In this document: positions 11,947 through 25,300 of the stretch, piece by piece | Numbering within the stretch: position 1 is the stretch's first letter | Layout of the letters: the number at the start of each line of letters is the position of its first letter | NCBI RefSeq assembly: GCF_048128805.1 | Contig: NC_136008.1 | Coordinates: 16,967,572-17,031,571 of the forward strand | Reading direction: 5' to 3' | Source: Centroberyx gerrardi | Taxonomy: Eukaryota > Chordata > Actinopteri > Beryciformes > Berycidae | DNA length: 64,000 nt | The notes under the pieces: model-generated | Database searches by the model: none | What the model was told of the DNA's origin: nothing | Seen by the model: the letters and a program-made list of their open reading frames with translations, nothing else | Program-made: the position numbers and the translations under genes

Positions 11947-13878
11947 ATACGATCAGTCCATGAAAAAGATTAAGAAAATGTTCCAAAATTTGAAAATTAT
12001 ATATATTTTATTAATTATTTTGTTGTAAGTCGTATAGCTAAAATTAACCATATACAGTATGGCTGGTTGTGCAAGGTAGTGTTGCTGACTGTGACAAAAT
12101 GGCAACGAGGGGTTCTGCTGCCAGCCACTAAGTTACAATTCTGTCAATCTAGAACGAGAGGAGAAATTAACATCATGAATAATTTGTGTTTGATATGCTA
12201 ATTTTTACTTAATTTGTTTGACATACTGGAGGATGATTCCAGTGCATTTGGCGCCAACACCACCCACCACAACAATTTCTTCCCAAGGCCATTCATAGTT
12301 AATGTATAGAGAACTGAGGTGTATAGTTAATTTATAGTTCATATTTAGTGACTAGTAGTAAACTGATAGACTGACCAAACCCTGCTAATCTGCACATCAA
12401 CACTTTTATAAGCTATTCAAGTTATCTAGCTGTATGTGGCAACATCTGCCATTTCTGCCTCTTTTGCCATTTATCAACCTAGATGTACTTTGCACCGACA
12501 TCTGCAACTTTACTGTAACGGCAATCCTTGTCACTTTGTTTTGTAATACCACTGCCTCAAGGCAGTGACTCTATGGTATATTGAACTACAACAATATCAG
12601 ACTCTCACCACCCACTTCACTGTTGTTAACAACTATGCCAATACTAGGCTACACTTCTTTGAATGTATACTTCAAGTGGATTTATATTCAATCTATTGTC
12701 ACATAATGTGTCATGTATATTTGAGGTCCTGTTATATTTTGTCTTGCAACCAGTGATTCAAATGTAGCTGTCTTGTAATGTGTGTCAGCCAAGTCAAAGT
12801 CAAAGTGTACATCTCAGAAAAATATTTTATTTGTTCATTTTTAAACAAGTTCCCAAAATCATTAATGCATTCACATTTTGAGACAATTTCCAACATATAC
12901 AAGATGTGCACTGCCTAGAAAAATATACATAAAGAATCCATATATATATATTTTTTTTTTTTTAATTTGCTCAGTAATATCAAAACTATCTACTACAGTA
13001 CATCTCATACAGTATGCCCATGATTCACATATCAAGAGAAAGGTTGATATACAGTAACTATATAATATGCAGTGTTTCATGAAACATCTGTCCTATAATA
13101 AAAGTTGATGTACGATTGTCTAGCTGTCATTGCTGACGCCAATGCCTTAATTCAATTAGTCAATATATAAGGTTTCAGTAAAAGTGATCACATGCTTTGA
13201 TCCTCTCTCAATCACAGCACTATCATTATCATTATGCTTTGTCCATTATCCCAGTTTTTTTCAGAGGTACCACGTCTTTTCTTCATTTTCTGCCCCCTGC
13301 AAGATATAACTGTCATTTTCTGTGTCTTCAAGTCCATCTGCAATGCTGCAAAAAGTGCAGTCCAGGATCCAGTGCAATAATGACAATGGTGAACTAATGG
13401 CCACTAATCTGACACACTGTAGCAACCTTCAGTGGGGTTGTTTGTGAGTTTAGGGTCCATGGCAATACAATCTACATGCACACAGCAATATAATCTACAT
13501 GTTTTTAAGAGACACATAACCCAAAGTCCCTTACACGCGCATCCCTAAACACAAAAATGATATCTCAATAACAGTTTTTTGTTCTTTAGATATCATGAAT
13601 AAACATCTGATGGAAGACCATCTAGTCATCTCATATCATAGTCTGACAAAGAGAATCCTGAGAAGTGCATGGGCTACACAGCCCTCAGTACAGTTTAATT
13701 TATATGTGCAACAATGTCTCCATGTTAAGCATACATATGATAACATTTTTCCATATCCAGCAGTAATCTTTTTGTTACTTTTTCAAAAATGCTCTGTGCC
13801 TCTGAAAGAAGTATTCACTGCCCAGGTAGTTGGTATACAACAAGAATAATATGGCTGTTATCCATATTATCAATAATA
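11947..13878. other. Intergenic stretch downstream of has1
   Basis: AT-rich, without recognisable coding blocks. A short perfect palindrome (CACTGCCTCAAGGCAGTG) lies near 12550. The has1 3' UTR may extend into the upper part. Nothing else seen. Confidence 0.55.
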
Positions 13879-13884
13879 TTTATT
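13879..13884 (-). terminator. has1: Candidate polyadenylation signal of has1
   Basis: AATAAA on the minus strand, 170 bp beyond the has1 stop codon. It is the nearest canonical hexamer I found; a longer 3' UTR is possible. Confidence 0.4.
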
Positions 13885-14053
13885 CCTCCTTTAAAGTTTC
13901 TTTGTTTATAGCAGCTGCATGAAAAGCCCCTGTCCAACAGTTATTCAACTGCAAGACAAAATAAATAAATGAAATTAAATGAACTGATTAAAATAAGGAA
14001 AGTGGTTAAATTAAAATAAATTAACTTCTTCCTCTCGGCTGGCGGCTTCAATC

Positions 14054-16305
14054 CTACACATTCACTTTGTAACTTTGCGAGCGTTTCCTACATAACCTGC
14101 GGAACCACACCCAATAGAGGGATATCATAAGGAGCCAGTAGCACACATAGGCTACACAACCAAAAATAAGAAACTTAGTCTCCATTATCTTGGTTGGAGT
14201 GAACCAGCCCTCCTGGCTCTCCCTGTAGATTGTGTAACACAGCCCACCTAACAAAATGGCTGCCCACACTGACAGAGGAAGGAGGGGTATATAGTTCCCC
14301 ACCATCTTACGCCTGCCTGATGTCCCCCAGCTGCTTTTGGTCATGGTGAGAATGGCAAAGTACTTGGCAGGCAGCAGGCTGGTCATGTACAGTGCAGAGT
14401 AGAGGGACATAAACACCATCACAATGTCTCTGCGCAGGATGCAAGCGTAAGATGCCTTCACCAGCCCAATCAGCTGGATGCAACACAGGACCCAGAGGAT
14501 GTCCCACAGCGTACCTGTCCAAAACAGCTGGATGATGGTGGCGGTGACAAAGAAGGGGAAAACACCAGAGACGATGGACTCATAGGTCATCCAGAGGTGG
14601 TGCTTGTGCCACCACATTGCGTTGTAGAGCCACTCACGGAAGTAGGATTTGGTCCAGCGAGTCTGCTGGTTGAGCCAGCGTAGGAACTGGCCGGGTGTCT
14701 CCGTGTAGCATTTCGATCTGGCTGTATATCTGAAGGAAGCAATAAAAATAAGATCTATGAAACCTTTAACATTTTACATCAATATAATACAGTTGTGTAC
14801 ATATCACGTCATTCCAAGATAGGTGTGTGCAATGTAATTTTTGTACATGAGAATGTTGAGAAGCTACTTACTTAGTGGCATAGCCCATGCTCAGCATACG
14901 GTTGGTGAGGTGCCTGTCGTCGCCAAACGTGCAGTGAGTTCCTAGAAACTTCTGATTGTACCAAGACTCCAGAAACTGCTGCAGGAGGTCGTTCCTATAC
15001 AGACCTTCATAGAAAATTCCACGCACCCACCAAACAGAGAGAAACATCAGTTATAACCAGTTATAATAGTTCATTAAAGCCATGGCTACCACCCAATTTG
15101 CACTATTTGACATGTAGAATCATTGATGTATTGCATTACACAGAGAAACTTGCTTTTCCTTACCCAAAGGGCCGCTGATGCAGGACACGCAGTTGAAGAA
15201 GGATTGGCAGGACCTTTCAATGTTGAAAGCCATCCAGTACCTCAGGCTACTCATGAAGCTGACGTAAGACTCTTTCAGGTTGAGGATCATCACATCTCCT
15301 CCCACAGCACCGTACTTGGGGTTACTCTCCAACACTTTACACAGCTCCACCGTGGCCAGAGGGTCCAGCTTAGTGTCCGAGTCACAGACCTGGGAGTGCA
15401 GAGAGGGGAGTTAAGAGGGGATTCCAGCCACATAAGTAAAATCCAAATTCACAGCCATTTGGTTCAATTGTTATTATGAAAGTCAGTCTTGTTATTCAAA
15501 TTTATGTAAAATTGTAATTTTCTTTTTAAAGAAGTGTCCTGGGATATCTGTGAAACTATATGACTGACAAATACATTAGCAATATGCATGAGAAAAGAAA
15601 AATAGATACCTGTATATAGTCAACTGAGGATCCCAGTGCTTTAAAGGCTGTGTACATGACCTCTCTCTTGCCACCCCACTTCTGCAAGATGCACACACAC
15701 CTCTTGCTGTTGATCAGCTGCTCTACCTCTTGTCGCTGTGGATCCTCTGCTGTCACAGAACCAGCATCTCCTGCTGGGGAGTTTACTCTAGTTGTGTCCC
15801 CATCCGCCTGGGGCTTGGTGGGGACCCATGTATGGTAGTTATTCTGCCACACATAACAGCCGGGGTCTTGGTCAGCAAACACCTCTCTGAACATGTCCTG
15901 CATGTACAGGTCGTCGTCTGAGTTCCCGTCTACCACCATGATGATGCGCAACAGTTCAGGGGGATACGCGAGGGCCCTGATCGAGTTGAGGCACTCTCTG
16001 AGATAGACGGGGTCCTCCTGGTAAGCCGAGATGGTGAAGCCAATGGTCTTGGTAAAGGTGCAGGGTTCTGTGCGGGCTTTCATTCGCCGGTGTTCGATAA
16101 AGGCAAAGAAGCTCTGGACCAACACATGGAGTGCAAGCAGCAGTCCATAAAAGCCAAAAGAGATGATGCCATATTCAGAGGTCACTAACTGGAAACCTTT
16201 AACGTAAGCCCACACCATCACTCCCAGCACCACAAGAGCAAAGAGGAAAGTGAAGAAGGCACGGACTATTGAGCCCAACTTCTTCAATAATGGTTTCAGG
16301 TCCAT
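14054..16305 (-). CDS. has1: Hyaluronan synthase 1
   Basis: Plasma-membrane synthase that polymerises hyaluronan from UDP-GlcA and UDP-GlcNAc and extrudes it. Coding exons on the minus strand: 16305-15610, 15389-15164, 15004-14872 and 14729-14054. All junctions are GT-AG, phases match, and the product is 576 aa, the usual HAS length. Two N-terminal membrane segments (about 15-36 and 46-70) precede the cytosolic GT2 domain. Visible motifs are DGNSDDD (126-132), the DSD of the acceptor region (235-237), GGDV, and Q373xxRW377. The C-terminal part has several membrane helices and the RRLCRKR...YKV ending. The FADQDP block and the insert before KRCVC resemble HAS1 more than HAS2 or HAS3. An acceptor at 16319-16320, 13 bp before the ATG, implies an upstream non-coding exon. 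The lineage call (has1) rests on remembered family sequences; membership in the family is certain. Confidence 0.95.
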
Positions 16306-17406
16306 TGTTTTCCTTTACCTAGGAGACAAGAAGAAGCCAGATGTCAGTATGGCTCCTGGTCCTGTGTAGCTGAATCTAGAGTGTGACACTAACACTTCTG
16401 GGGTTAGAGGATGGATTCCCACTGGAGCCAGCCATGCTAAAAATGTAACAGTTAACTACGCACTCGCAGTACTGTAAGGTGCTTTGGATGAAAGAGTGTG
16501 TTAAATGGATTATGTTACTTTATGTGGCATATTGTAATGTATGACCCAAGCTAACAATCTATACAGCTTGGGAAATAACACAGCTACCAGGCATACAACA
16601 AGTTTCAAGCTGCTCTGCTATTCCTCTGATACTCAATTTATATAAGTTATGTCAGTAAAAACACTGTTAATCCAAGAATGTGTGTCTTTAACAGTTAACT
16701 TATGTATTATTGAATCAATTATTGAATGACATCTAATAGCCTAAGGTTACATAATAATACGGGTGCATATTTTGTTGTTACTTGAACACCCACAGTAACG
16801 CTAACACATAACAAACTTAAACATATTACCATACCTGTCTCTTAGGATATCTTATTCTGAGAAAACATTGTAGGAAAAGCTGTCCTAAAAAGCTGCCATA
16901 TAGAGCAAGAAGAAGATACATCAATCGTTTTCACTTGACTAAATTAACATGCAAATAATAAATCACTGAAAGAATGTAAATGCCAATGTGATATGACAAA
17001 ACGGCGAGTATCTTAGCACAGGCAGGAATCCAAAACATGTTTTTATTTGATCTCATTCTTCAAAAAATATCATGCAAGGTCATGAATGACGTGCCACGAT
17101 TCGCCACAGCTATTCTACTTATGTACTTAATGCCTTATTTATTTTGTCATAAAATTATCTTGGCTACTATTTGTTTTGTGGTACAATTGTTTTACTATCT
17201 TGTCATTTTATAATATATACTGTGTGAAGCACTTTGCAAACTGTGTTTTAGAAAAGCGTTAAGTTTAATTATTATTATGATTATTACATACATTTTCTTT
17301 TTAATTAGATATCATGAATATATCCGAATTAATTCAATCGTTTGTCGACAAAATAAAAAAAAATAAAAAAAGAGGAATAAACGTGATATTGTATCTTTGC
17401 CCCTAC

Positions 17407-17465
17407 CTGATGTCAAGTTCCGCTGGTTTGGAATTTGCGAGACATCCACTCCGTGTTTCTCTACG
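17407..17465 (-). other. has1: Predicted non-coding first exon of has1
   Basis: On the minus strand a CAG|GTAGGG donor lies at 17407/17406, about 60 bp downstream of where a TATA box would set transcription start. It would splice over about 1.1 kb to the acceptor before the start codon (16319). The exact 5' end is inferred. Confidence 0.55.
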
Positions 17466-17492
17466 TCTGGGAACTTGGCGTGAAGTTGGCAG

Positions 17493-17500
17493 CTTTATAG
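17493..17500 (-). promoter_or_regulatory. has1: TATA box of has1
   Basis: CTATAAAG on the minus strand, about 30 bp before the inferred start and about 90 bp before the donor of the predicted first exon. Confidence 0.6.
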
Positions 17501-17936
17501 TAGGTTGAATACTCTCACTTGGACGAAGCCATGTGTGCGCTCTTTTGTCTGGGGAATTATCAATTACGCGCGCGCCCGTTGACTCAGCCGTGCGTCAGGA
17601 GCAAGGCGGTGGTCGCACTGATTGGAGACATCTCAGTGCGCATTCCACATAGTTGTTTTGGGGGTTTCTTTTTGTTTTTTTTGTTTTACCATGGTGATAA
17701 TTGGGCTACGATCTTTGCTAAGTTCACTCAAGATTATAAAAGCTACACCAAAACCAATAAGACTGTTTCCAGACAGAGGACCGTTTGGAAGCCCTTCGAG
17801 GGCCCTGCACCCCAGTTTGGGGACCGCTGTTAGAGACTATGGTTTTGAGACTAGGGTCTCAAATGATACCTGATTATCAGTCATGATACTACTGTTATTG
17901 CCAGGGGTAACTCATTAACAGAGGCAAGAGTTAGGT

Positions 17937-18050
17937 GATATGATATGATATGATATGATATGATATGATATATGTCATTATATGGTATTAGTCTATGTTA
18001 TGTTTTGTTATATTAGATTATTATATTATATTATATTATAGGCTATTATA
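17937..18050. repeat. (TGATA)n and (ATTAT)n microsatellites
   Basis: About seven TGATA units at 17937-17972, then ATTAT-type repeats around 18015-18045. Confidence 0.9.
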
Positions 18051-20183
18051 TTATGATAAAAGTTATCTGAAGCCAAATATTGTTAGAATTGCAATCAGCA
18101 GTTTAAGAGAGTGAGCCCGATGGAGAGTTTATTCTGCTGTGCCAAAGCCGATCCTTTGTTCTGCTGCCAGTGTGGGATGTTGAGGTATTCCATCACATCA
18201 ACCTTGAGAGCGATCAGACGGGTAATTCCCACGGCTGCATTCAAAGCCCTTGACTTTAGCGCTGTTGTTTGTATTGAGGTTGGATGTTGCCCTCTGCTGG
18301 TCCCTCGCTTGAACTGCAGAAGTAAAAAGAGAAAAGGGGGAGGAAAAAGGGAAGTTGGATGTCTTTGTTCAGTGATGTAGTGGATGTAAGAAAGGTCACG
18401 GGGTCACAGAGCAAAGGCACTGCAAACCTCTATCCCACCCTGGCTCAGACCTCAGAGGACTTAGCTGCCCTTTCTGGTTCATTAAGTTACTGTCACTGTT
18501 CTGACTTTACCATGATTACATCTCCGGAGACTTCAAAATCTGTTGACCATCCACTGAGGGTCCACACCCTTTAGCCACAGGAGCTGTCGAGAGCGATCGA
18601 CATGCCTTATGTCAGACCCACATAGAAGCCACCAGCCTGGCAGCATGATGTCACACTTTAATGGCTGTGCTAGTCAGTGTATTCAGGGTGAACTGGTTAG
18701 ACTTACTGGATATGTTATTATAAGTTTTCTCCGTGAGAAATATCACAGCAAGCAACCTTGACCAAGATTATGTTAGATAAGCTATACTAAACATTTCACC
18801 ACTTGTTCAACGAGTCATACTGTCCTGTCAGTCACTCTGCCTGTCAGTTTGTCTGTCCAAGTCCTTGCTAGTTTGTCTGCTCATCACCGTCTGTATGTTT
18901 TCCTACTTCACAACACCGTGCTGTAGTTGACTGTAGTTGATTGTAGTTTTTGCTACCCTGTTTTGCTACCCTGTCTTGCTACCCTGTCTATTATATCTTG
19001 TGTGTTTTACTAGTTTCAGCCTACTGCACAACACCGGGTTGACATACTGTTTCATGAGTATCCTTCAGTCTGCATCTATTTTATTATCAGCTTTTTTTGT
19101 GATACACTGGCATGTGATACACTGGCATCCATTGTGTGCCAGCATCTCAAATAGGATATTCCAGCATCACATATAAATATTTAAATGTGCAAAATTGTGA
19201 AACTGTGGAAAATTAAGTAGAATAAATTCTCTCTCTACTATACTATTTCATTAATTTCCCCACACAAATATGAATGTATTTGATTATTTAGATATCTACA
19301 TTTGATGCTGGATTATCCTATTTGACATATTGGTAAATAATGGCACATATGGATTTCCAAGGGAGAAATTTGTCTGTCCCCCCCATCCCCGGTTGGGATT
19401 CAGTGTCTTGCTCAAAGACACTTCAACAGGGCAGATGCATGCTCTCATGGAGGCATTCTGGTTGCGGGACTCCAACTATGCTACCAAGCATCACAGCATT
19501 CAGAGTGCCATGGAACCCCTATTTTCCCCTATTTTCTATTTTCAGATCTATTAAAATCTTGTCAGGAACTACAGATGAAACGTCACTGTCTAGTCAGCTG
19601 GCTAACTGTCACCTTTGCAGCAATGCTCATATGTGCATTATTTCTTTTTTCGGCAGCAGGATAGCCTTAAACATAACATCCCATAATTCTGCCTGCTCCT
19701 TCATTGTAAAGTCCTTCTGGGTAAGAGCATCAGCTAAATTGTCCCTGTCAAAAAGATTATAAATGGTAGAAAAATGAATACTGTTTAATATGAACCATAC
19801 CTCAATCTCATTTAATTAACTAAATGAATTGTCAGTATCTGCAAGTTTTACTTTTTACTAATTTAACCAATTATGCTATATTTTCTATGTGTATAAGCAA
19901 TCACTATTAAATCAGGAGAGGGAGCTAGAGCTATTCTTTTCACACATAGGATATTACACTCTCAGTTTTCACATTCTTTCATACAGTCATGCTTACCCGA
20001 GCTGTGAATTATGGCACTGAAGGCAAGTGAATTTTTAAACTAATGAGTGATAGTCCTTGATCAATGCCATGCTAATGACACAGTGATAGAACCACACTGT
20101 ACACACAGTATATCACACAGTTGACTTTATGTATGTTGCCCAGTCACATGTGAATCTTTAATAGCTTCCTAAGTCTATGCTGC
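18051..20183. other. Intergenic stretch between has1 and the trypsin gene
   Basis: No convincing coding exon. Short TTGCTACCCTG tandem repeats lie at about 18948-18985. A block at 19398-19440 (CAGTGTCTTGCTCAAAGACACTT) resembles a dispersed fish repeat. The lower end may hold 3' UTR of the protease gene. Confidence 0.5.
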
Positions 20184-21710
<1,527 letters not shown>

Positions 21711-21766
21711 GCTTTCTGTCTGTCTGGTTGGCAAGACTGGTGTGTCCTCGGCCTCTATTTTCGATG

Positions 21767-21774
21767 TATTTTAG
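21767..21774 (-). promoter_or_regulatory. TATA-like element of the trypsin gene
   Basis: CTAAAATA on the minus strand, about 57-64 bp before the ATG, which leaves a short 5' UTR typical of pancreatic protease genes. A perfect 12-bp palindrome AGGTGTACACCT with a CACCTG E-box overlapping one side lies farther upstream at 21812-21823. Function is inferred. Confidence 0.35.
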
Positions 21775-21829
21775 TCCTCTTATCTGCTCTTTCTCAAGGT
21801 CTTCTATCATCAGGTGTACACCTCAAACA

Positions 21830-23655
21830 GTGACACCTTGGAAAACATGTGTTACATTTCCCCAGAACACTGGGTTTAATGTATATAAGACTAAATAATG
21901 ACTTTGGGTGAGTCTGTGGTTTATGGTCTACAACTCTAAAATGCCAAAGACAGTTTAGATTCCATATGTTTTCATTTAAAAGGGTGTAAATCACTAGCAA
22001 AGAATGAAAGATGAAAAAAAAAATATGAAAAATGCATGGCAAGCACTGCCATTTGGAATTTCCTCTCAGAGTAGTTTCCTCCTATTCAACATACTTTTAA
22101 TTAGCATACAAATGTCTTCTTTTTGTTTTCTACATTCAAGTCATTTCTGGTGGCATTTGAATAGTTTCTCAAGTTTGAGCTGACAGTTCTAGGTAGGTTT
22201 CCATGATAGTAGTCCCTGGCAATGATATCAGCACACTTACTTGTAGCTTAAAGGAAGCAAAAGTATGGGAACGTTGCTTCTGAAACTGATGTGGTGCAAC
22301 CACACGCTACATCGGGCACGTTTACTGATAGTTCCTCAAGCAGCTGTTATTTTTGTGGTCAAAGTGAGTTAACTATATCACTTGTGCATGACTTCACCCA
22401 TGAGAATGTTGAGAAAGACAGCTTGACATGTGAGCATATGGTTACTCATAGGTTAAAGATGCTTTGGACTTGAGTAAAAAGCATAAGGAAAAAATGGTAT
22501 TACACAACTATGGCATTTTTTACATCCAGAGGGCAGAGAAATACCCAAACATCTACTTTATGAGTAGTAATTCACTGCTTACTGATGTAGGTAGGCAGTC
22601 TGCTTATCTGCAAGCAGACTCAGCCATCTCTCCAGCTGTTGCCTGGGAAAGTGTAATATGTAAAATGTGTCACAATACTTACTTTAATGTCAGGAAATGA
22701 TAACTAAAGAGAATGGTGTTATGTTAGGACATTACACATTTCCATGAGGAAAAGACCAGATAGGAGAAAGTTGAAAGTGAAGCTTTGTTGTTAACAGTAG
22801 CCTAACATTAATAATTAAAAACAAAAAGAAAGATTAGTTGACTTGTATTACTGCTGAAATTCAACAAATCCATAGATGTATACTGTAGTTCAAAGCATAC
22901 TCTCTTAGCATGATCTCTTCCTTAAAGGGAAAATCCTAAAATTAAATAAAAGTTCAGTTATTTTTATTATCTCTGATAGCTCTATCAAAAATGTGTGTAC
23001 ATTTCACTCTCAAACCCAAGAACCCATGAAACCAATCCGTAATGCCCTCAAGAGCCATGAAGCTGTTCCATTATTGGGAGGCTGACTTCATGAACTTTGA
23101 GTTTGACCTTTGATACTGAAGAAAGTTTCCTGTTTGGAGCAATGGAGCAACTACAGAAAGTGTCATCTGATGACATTGAGGATTATTCCTTCCTTACTTC
23201 TTTTCTTGCATCCTTCCTTTTTTTTGCCACCATTACAGTGGCATCTGCTTGAACAAATGAGGCAGTGACATTTTTTTTTTTAAAGTAGAATGAACTTATT
23301 TAGTCAAAATAGCAGTCTTTAAACATAATTCTCTGCACTCTCTTGCATATATCTTCTGTATAGTTTAATAAAATAATTGACAGCACTTTACATTATGGTA
23401 CACAAATTACAGGGTAATAACTGTAATTATATAGAAATTATCACAACGTAACTGGTCATTTCTGGAAATAATGAGTGATTATTTGTAATTATAATGTGGA
23501 ATTTCTTGTTTAAATGTCAGTAAGTACAGTGGCTCTGTATAATTAGCAATATTACCCTAGAGTTTTAGCATTATTACAGTACTGCATTAGGAGTTGTGCA
23601 ATCAATACTGACTAATCACAATGCAATTCTTCTGAAACATTGCTAATTGCACCTT
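21830..23655. other. Intergenic stretch upstream of the trypsin gene
   Basis: AT-rich DNA with only short open frames. A small inverted repeat (AGTCTGCTT/AAGCAGACT) lies near 22600. Nothing else supported. Confidence 0.5.
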
Positions 23656-23657
23656 TC

Positions 23658-24357
23658 CTTATCTTTTAAAGGGAACTTCCATGTTCTAGTTAAGAAGACC
23701 GACGAAGATGAAGTTGTTACAACATTGTTACCCAATACCTATTATGAAAGTACTACATTAGTCAGGCTTGATAGATTGATGGATTTTACTATGTAGATAC
23801 TTTATTCCTTGGTTCAATAGGATGTAAGAAGGAATTTGTATTTGTGTTGGAGGTTCCGTGGTCATAAGAAGGTTTTGCAACAACAAAGATGGTGCCTCGA
23901 TGCAAACGCAATTGAGTTTTTCTATTGTAATATATATTATAACCTTCCTTTCCTTGGTAAAACAACATTTCTATGTGGTGTTGTGTCAGAATTTGTCGGC
24001 AGCTTGCACTTAGAATTGTTAACAATCTCGCAAACCCATACTACACAATTCTAGGGAGGAAAAGTAGCAGGCTAATGTTAGCCCATTAGCTGTTAGCGCT
24101 CGCTCGCTCCATGTACTTATGAATGTACTTCATTAATGTAATCGCTGGCACCATACTTTGTAGTTGTCAGGTAGCTCTGTTTAAGGAGGTGATGTGGTAA
24201 CTACCCTCTACTGAACCAAGGAATAGAGCAACCACAGAGACTTTACTTGGCAGTACAGTCATGGTGTTACGTAGTAGCTACTTTCATAATAGGTATTGGG
24301 TAACAATACTGTTAAAACTGTCTTCGAAAGTAGAATATGGAAGTTCTTTTTAAGAAG
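23658..24357. mobile_element. Foldback/MITE-like element with long inverted arms
   Basis: The left arm (about 23658-23821) and right arm (about 24210-24357) are imperfect reverse complements over roughly 150 bp. Paired blocks include GGAACTTCCAT/ATGGAAGTTC, TTACCCAATACCTATTATGAAAG and its complement, and CCTTGGTTCA/TGAACCAAGG. The interior has no transposase. Ends and target duplication were not settled. Confidence 0.7.
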
Positions 24358-24374
24358 TATTACATTATAATTAT

Positions 24375-24591
24375 TAAAGCTGCAATAAGCAACATTTTCT
24401 GACCACTACAGGGTGACAGACACCGCAACACACTTGTAACTAACACACAGCAAAGCCTAGTAAAGTTCCATATCGAACATAGGTGTGAACAATGCCGTAA
24501 CATTAACGGCATAGCAGCACAACATTAGGAAGCTCTGTTGTCAAACTGTAGGAGGGAAATACAAACCACTATACAACGGGTTGCAGCTTTA
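24375..24591. mobile_element. Possible small MITE
   Basis: TAAAGCTGCAA (24375-24385) recurs as its complement TTGCAGCTTTA (24581-24591). A related AAAGCTGC(T)ATA(G)GCAAC block is seen at about 50331, so this belongs to a dispersed family. Short arms make the call tentative. Confidence 0.4.
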
Positions 24592-24879
24592 CTTTTTTGA
24601 CGAAAATGTTGAATTGGACAGATGTGGAAATGAGAGAGATCCTCGGAGTCCGAGCGGACAGGGAGATTACCAACTTGTTTTCAAACTGCAGTGACTCCGG
24701 CGGTTAAACATAATTTCCGGGAAATGACAATAGTGGAATTTAACGGTATTGCCAGTATTGTGTGAATGGTAGCATTATGTTAAAAAAAGCAGAAAGGTAT
24801 GTCTTGCGTGAACAACAGAAACTGCTACCTTTACCGGAAAAATTAAAATGGCAATTTTACGGGTTTCATGTGTGAAAGG

Positions 24880-25300
24880 CATAGACTGTAAAAAAAAAAG
24901 ATGGACGTAGTGAGCGTGACGTCACCCATAGGTTTCTGAATGTCCATTTTGAAGCTAAAAGTTGGGGTTTACGAGTGCTGCCATGTTGACATTTTTTGGA
25001 GCCAGAGCAAAGCAGGGGGTTAATGACGCAATTATTTTGAAAATCCCTGTATGGACACATATTAGAAGAAGCAAAATTAGCTACTGAGACCATAATCTCT
25101 TGTCGAAAAGATTTATTGACTTTATTGACTATTTTGAGTGAGAAGTTGGGCTGTGGTCCCATTGACTTAAATGGAGTTGGGTGGGATTTGGAGTCTCTTT
25201 GGAGCCGACCCTAGCAGACATTAGAGGAACTGCAGCGTTCAGCCACTTTTATTGGCTTCAGAATTCACCTGTGGTTTTGGCCACTTGGTGAAAGGGCCTA
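24880..25300. repeat. Probable dispersed fish repeat (AAGATGGACGTAGT block)
   Basis: Begins near GACTGTAAAAAAAAAAGATGG, followed by a GTGACGTCACCCATAGG stretch. This arrangement is familiar from dispersed repeats in fish genomes. Ends were not resolved. Confidence 0.4.

Noticed and set aside
14307-14522. 71-aa minus frame in the last has1 exon
   Set aside because: Shadow in another frame of the has1 reading frame.
18111-18380. 89-aa plus-strand frame rich in Cys
   Set aside because: No conserved domain or splice context; frame length is within chance for this composition.
22291-22700. Pair of 60-78-aa frames with a CYFCGQSE stretch
   Set aside because: Looked like a zinc-knuckle fragment at first, but only two spaced Cys are present and no partner residues follow.
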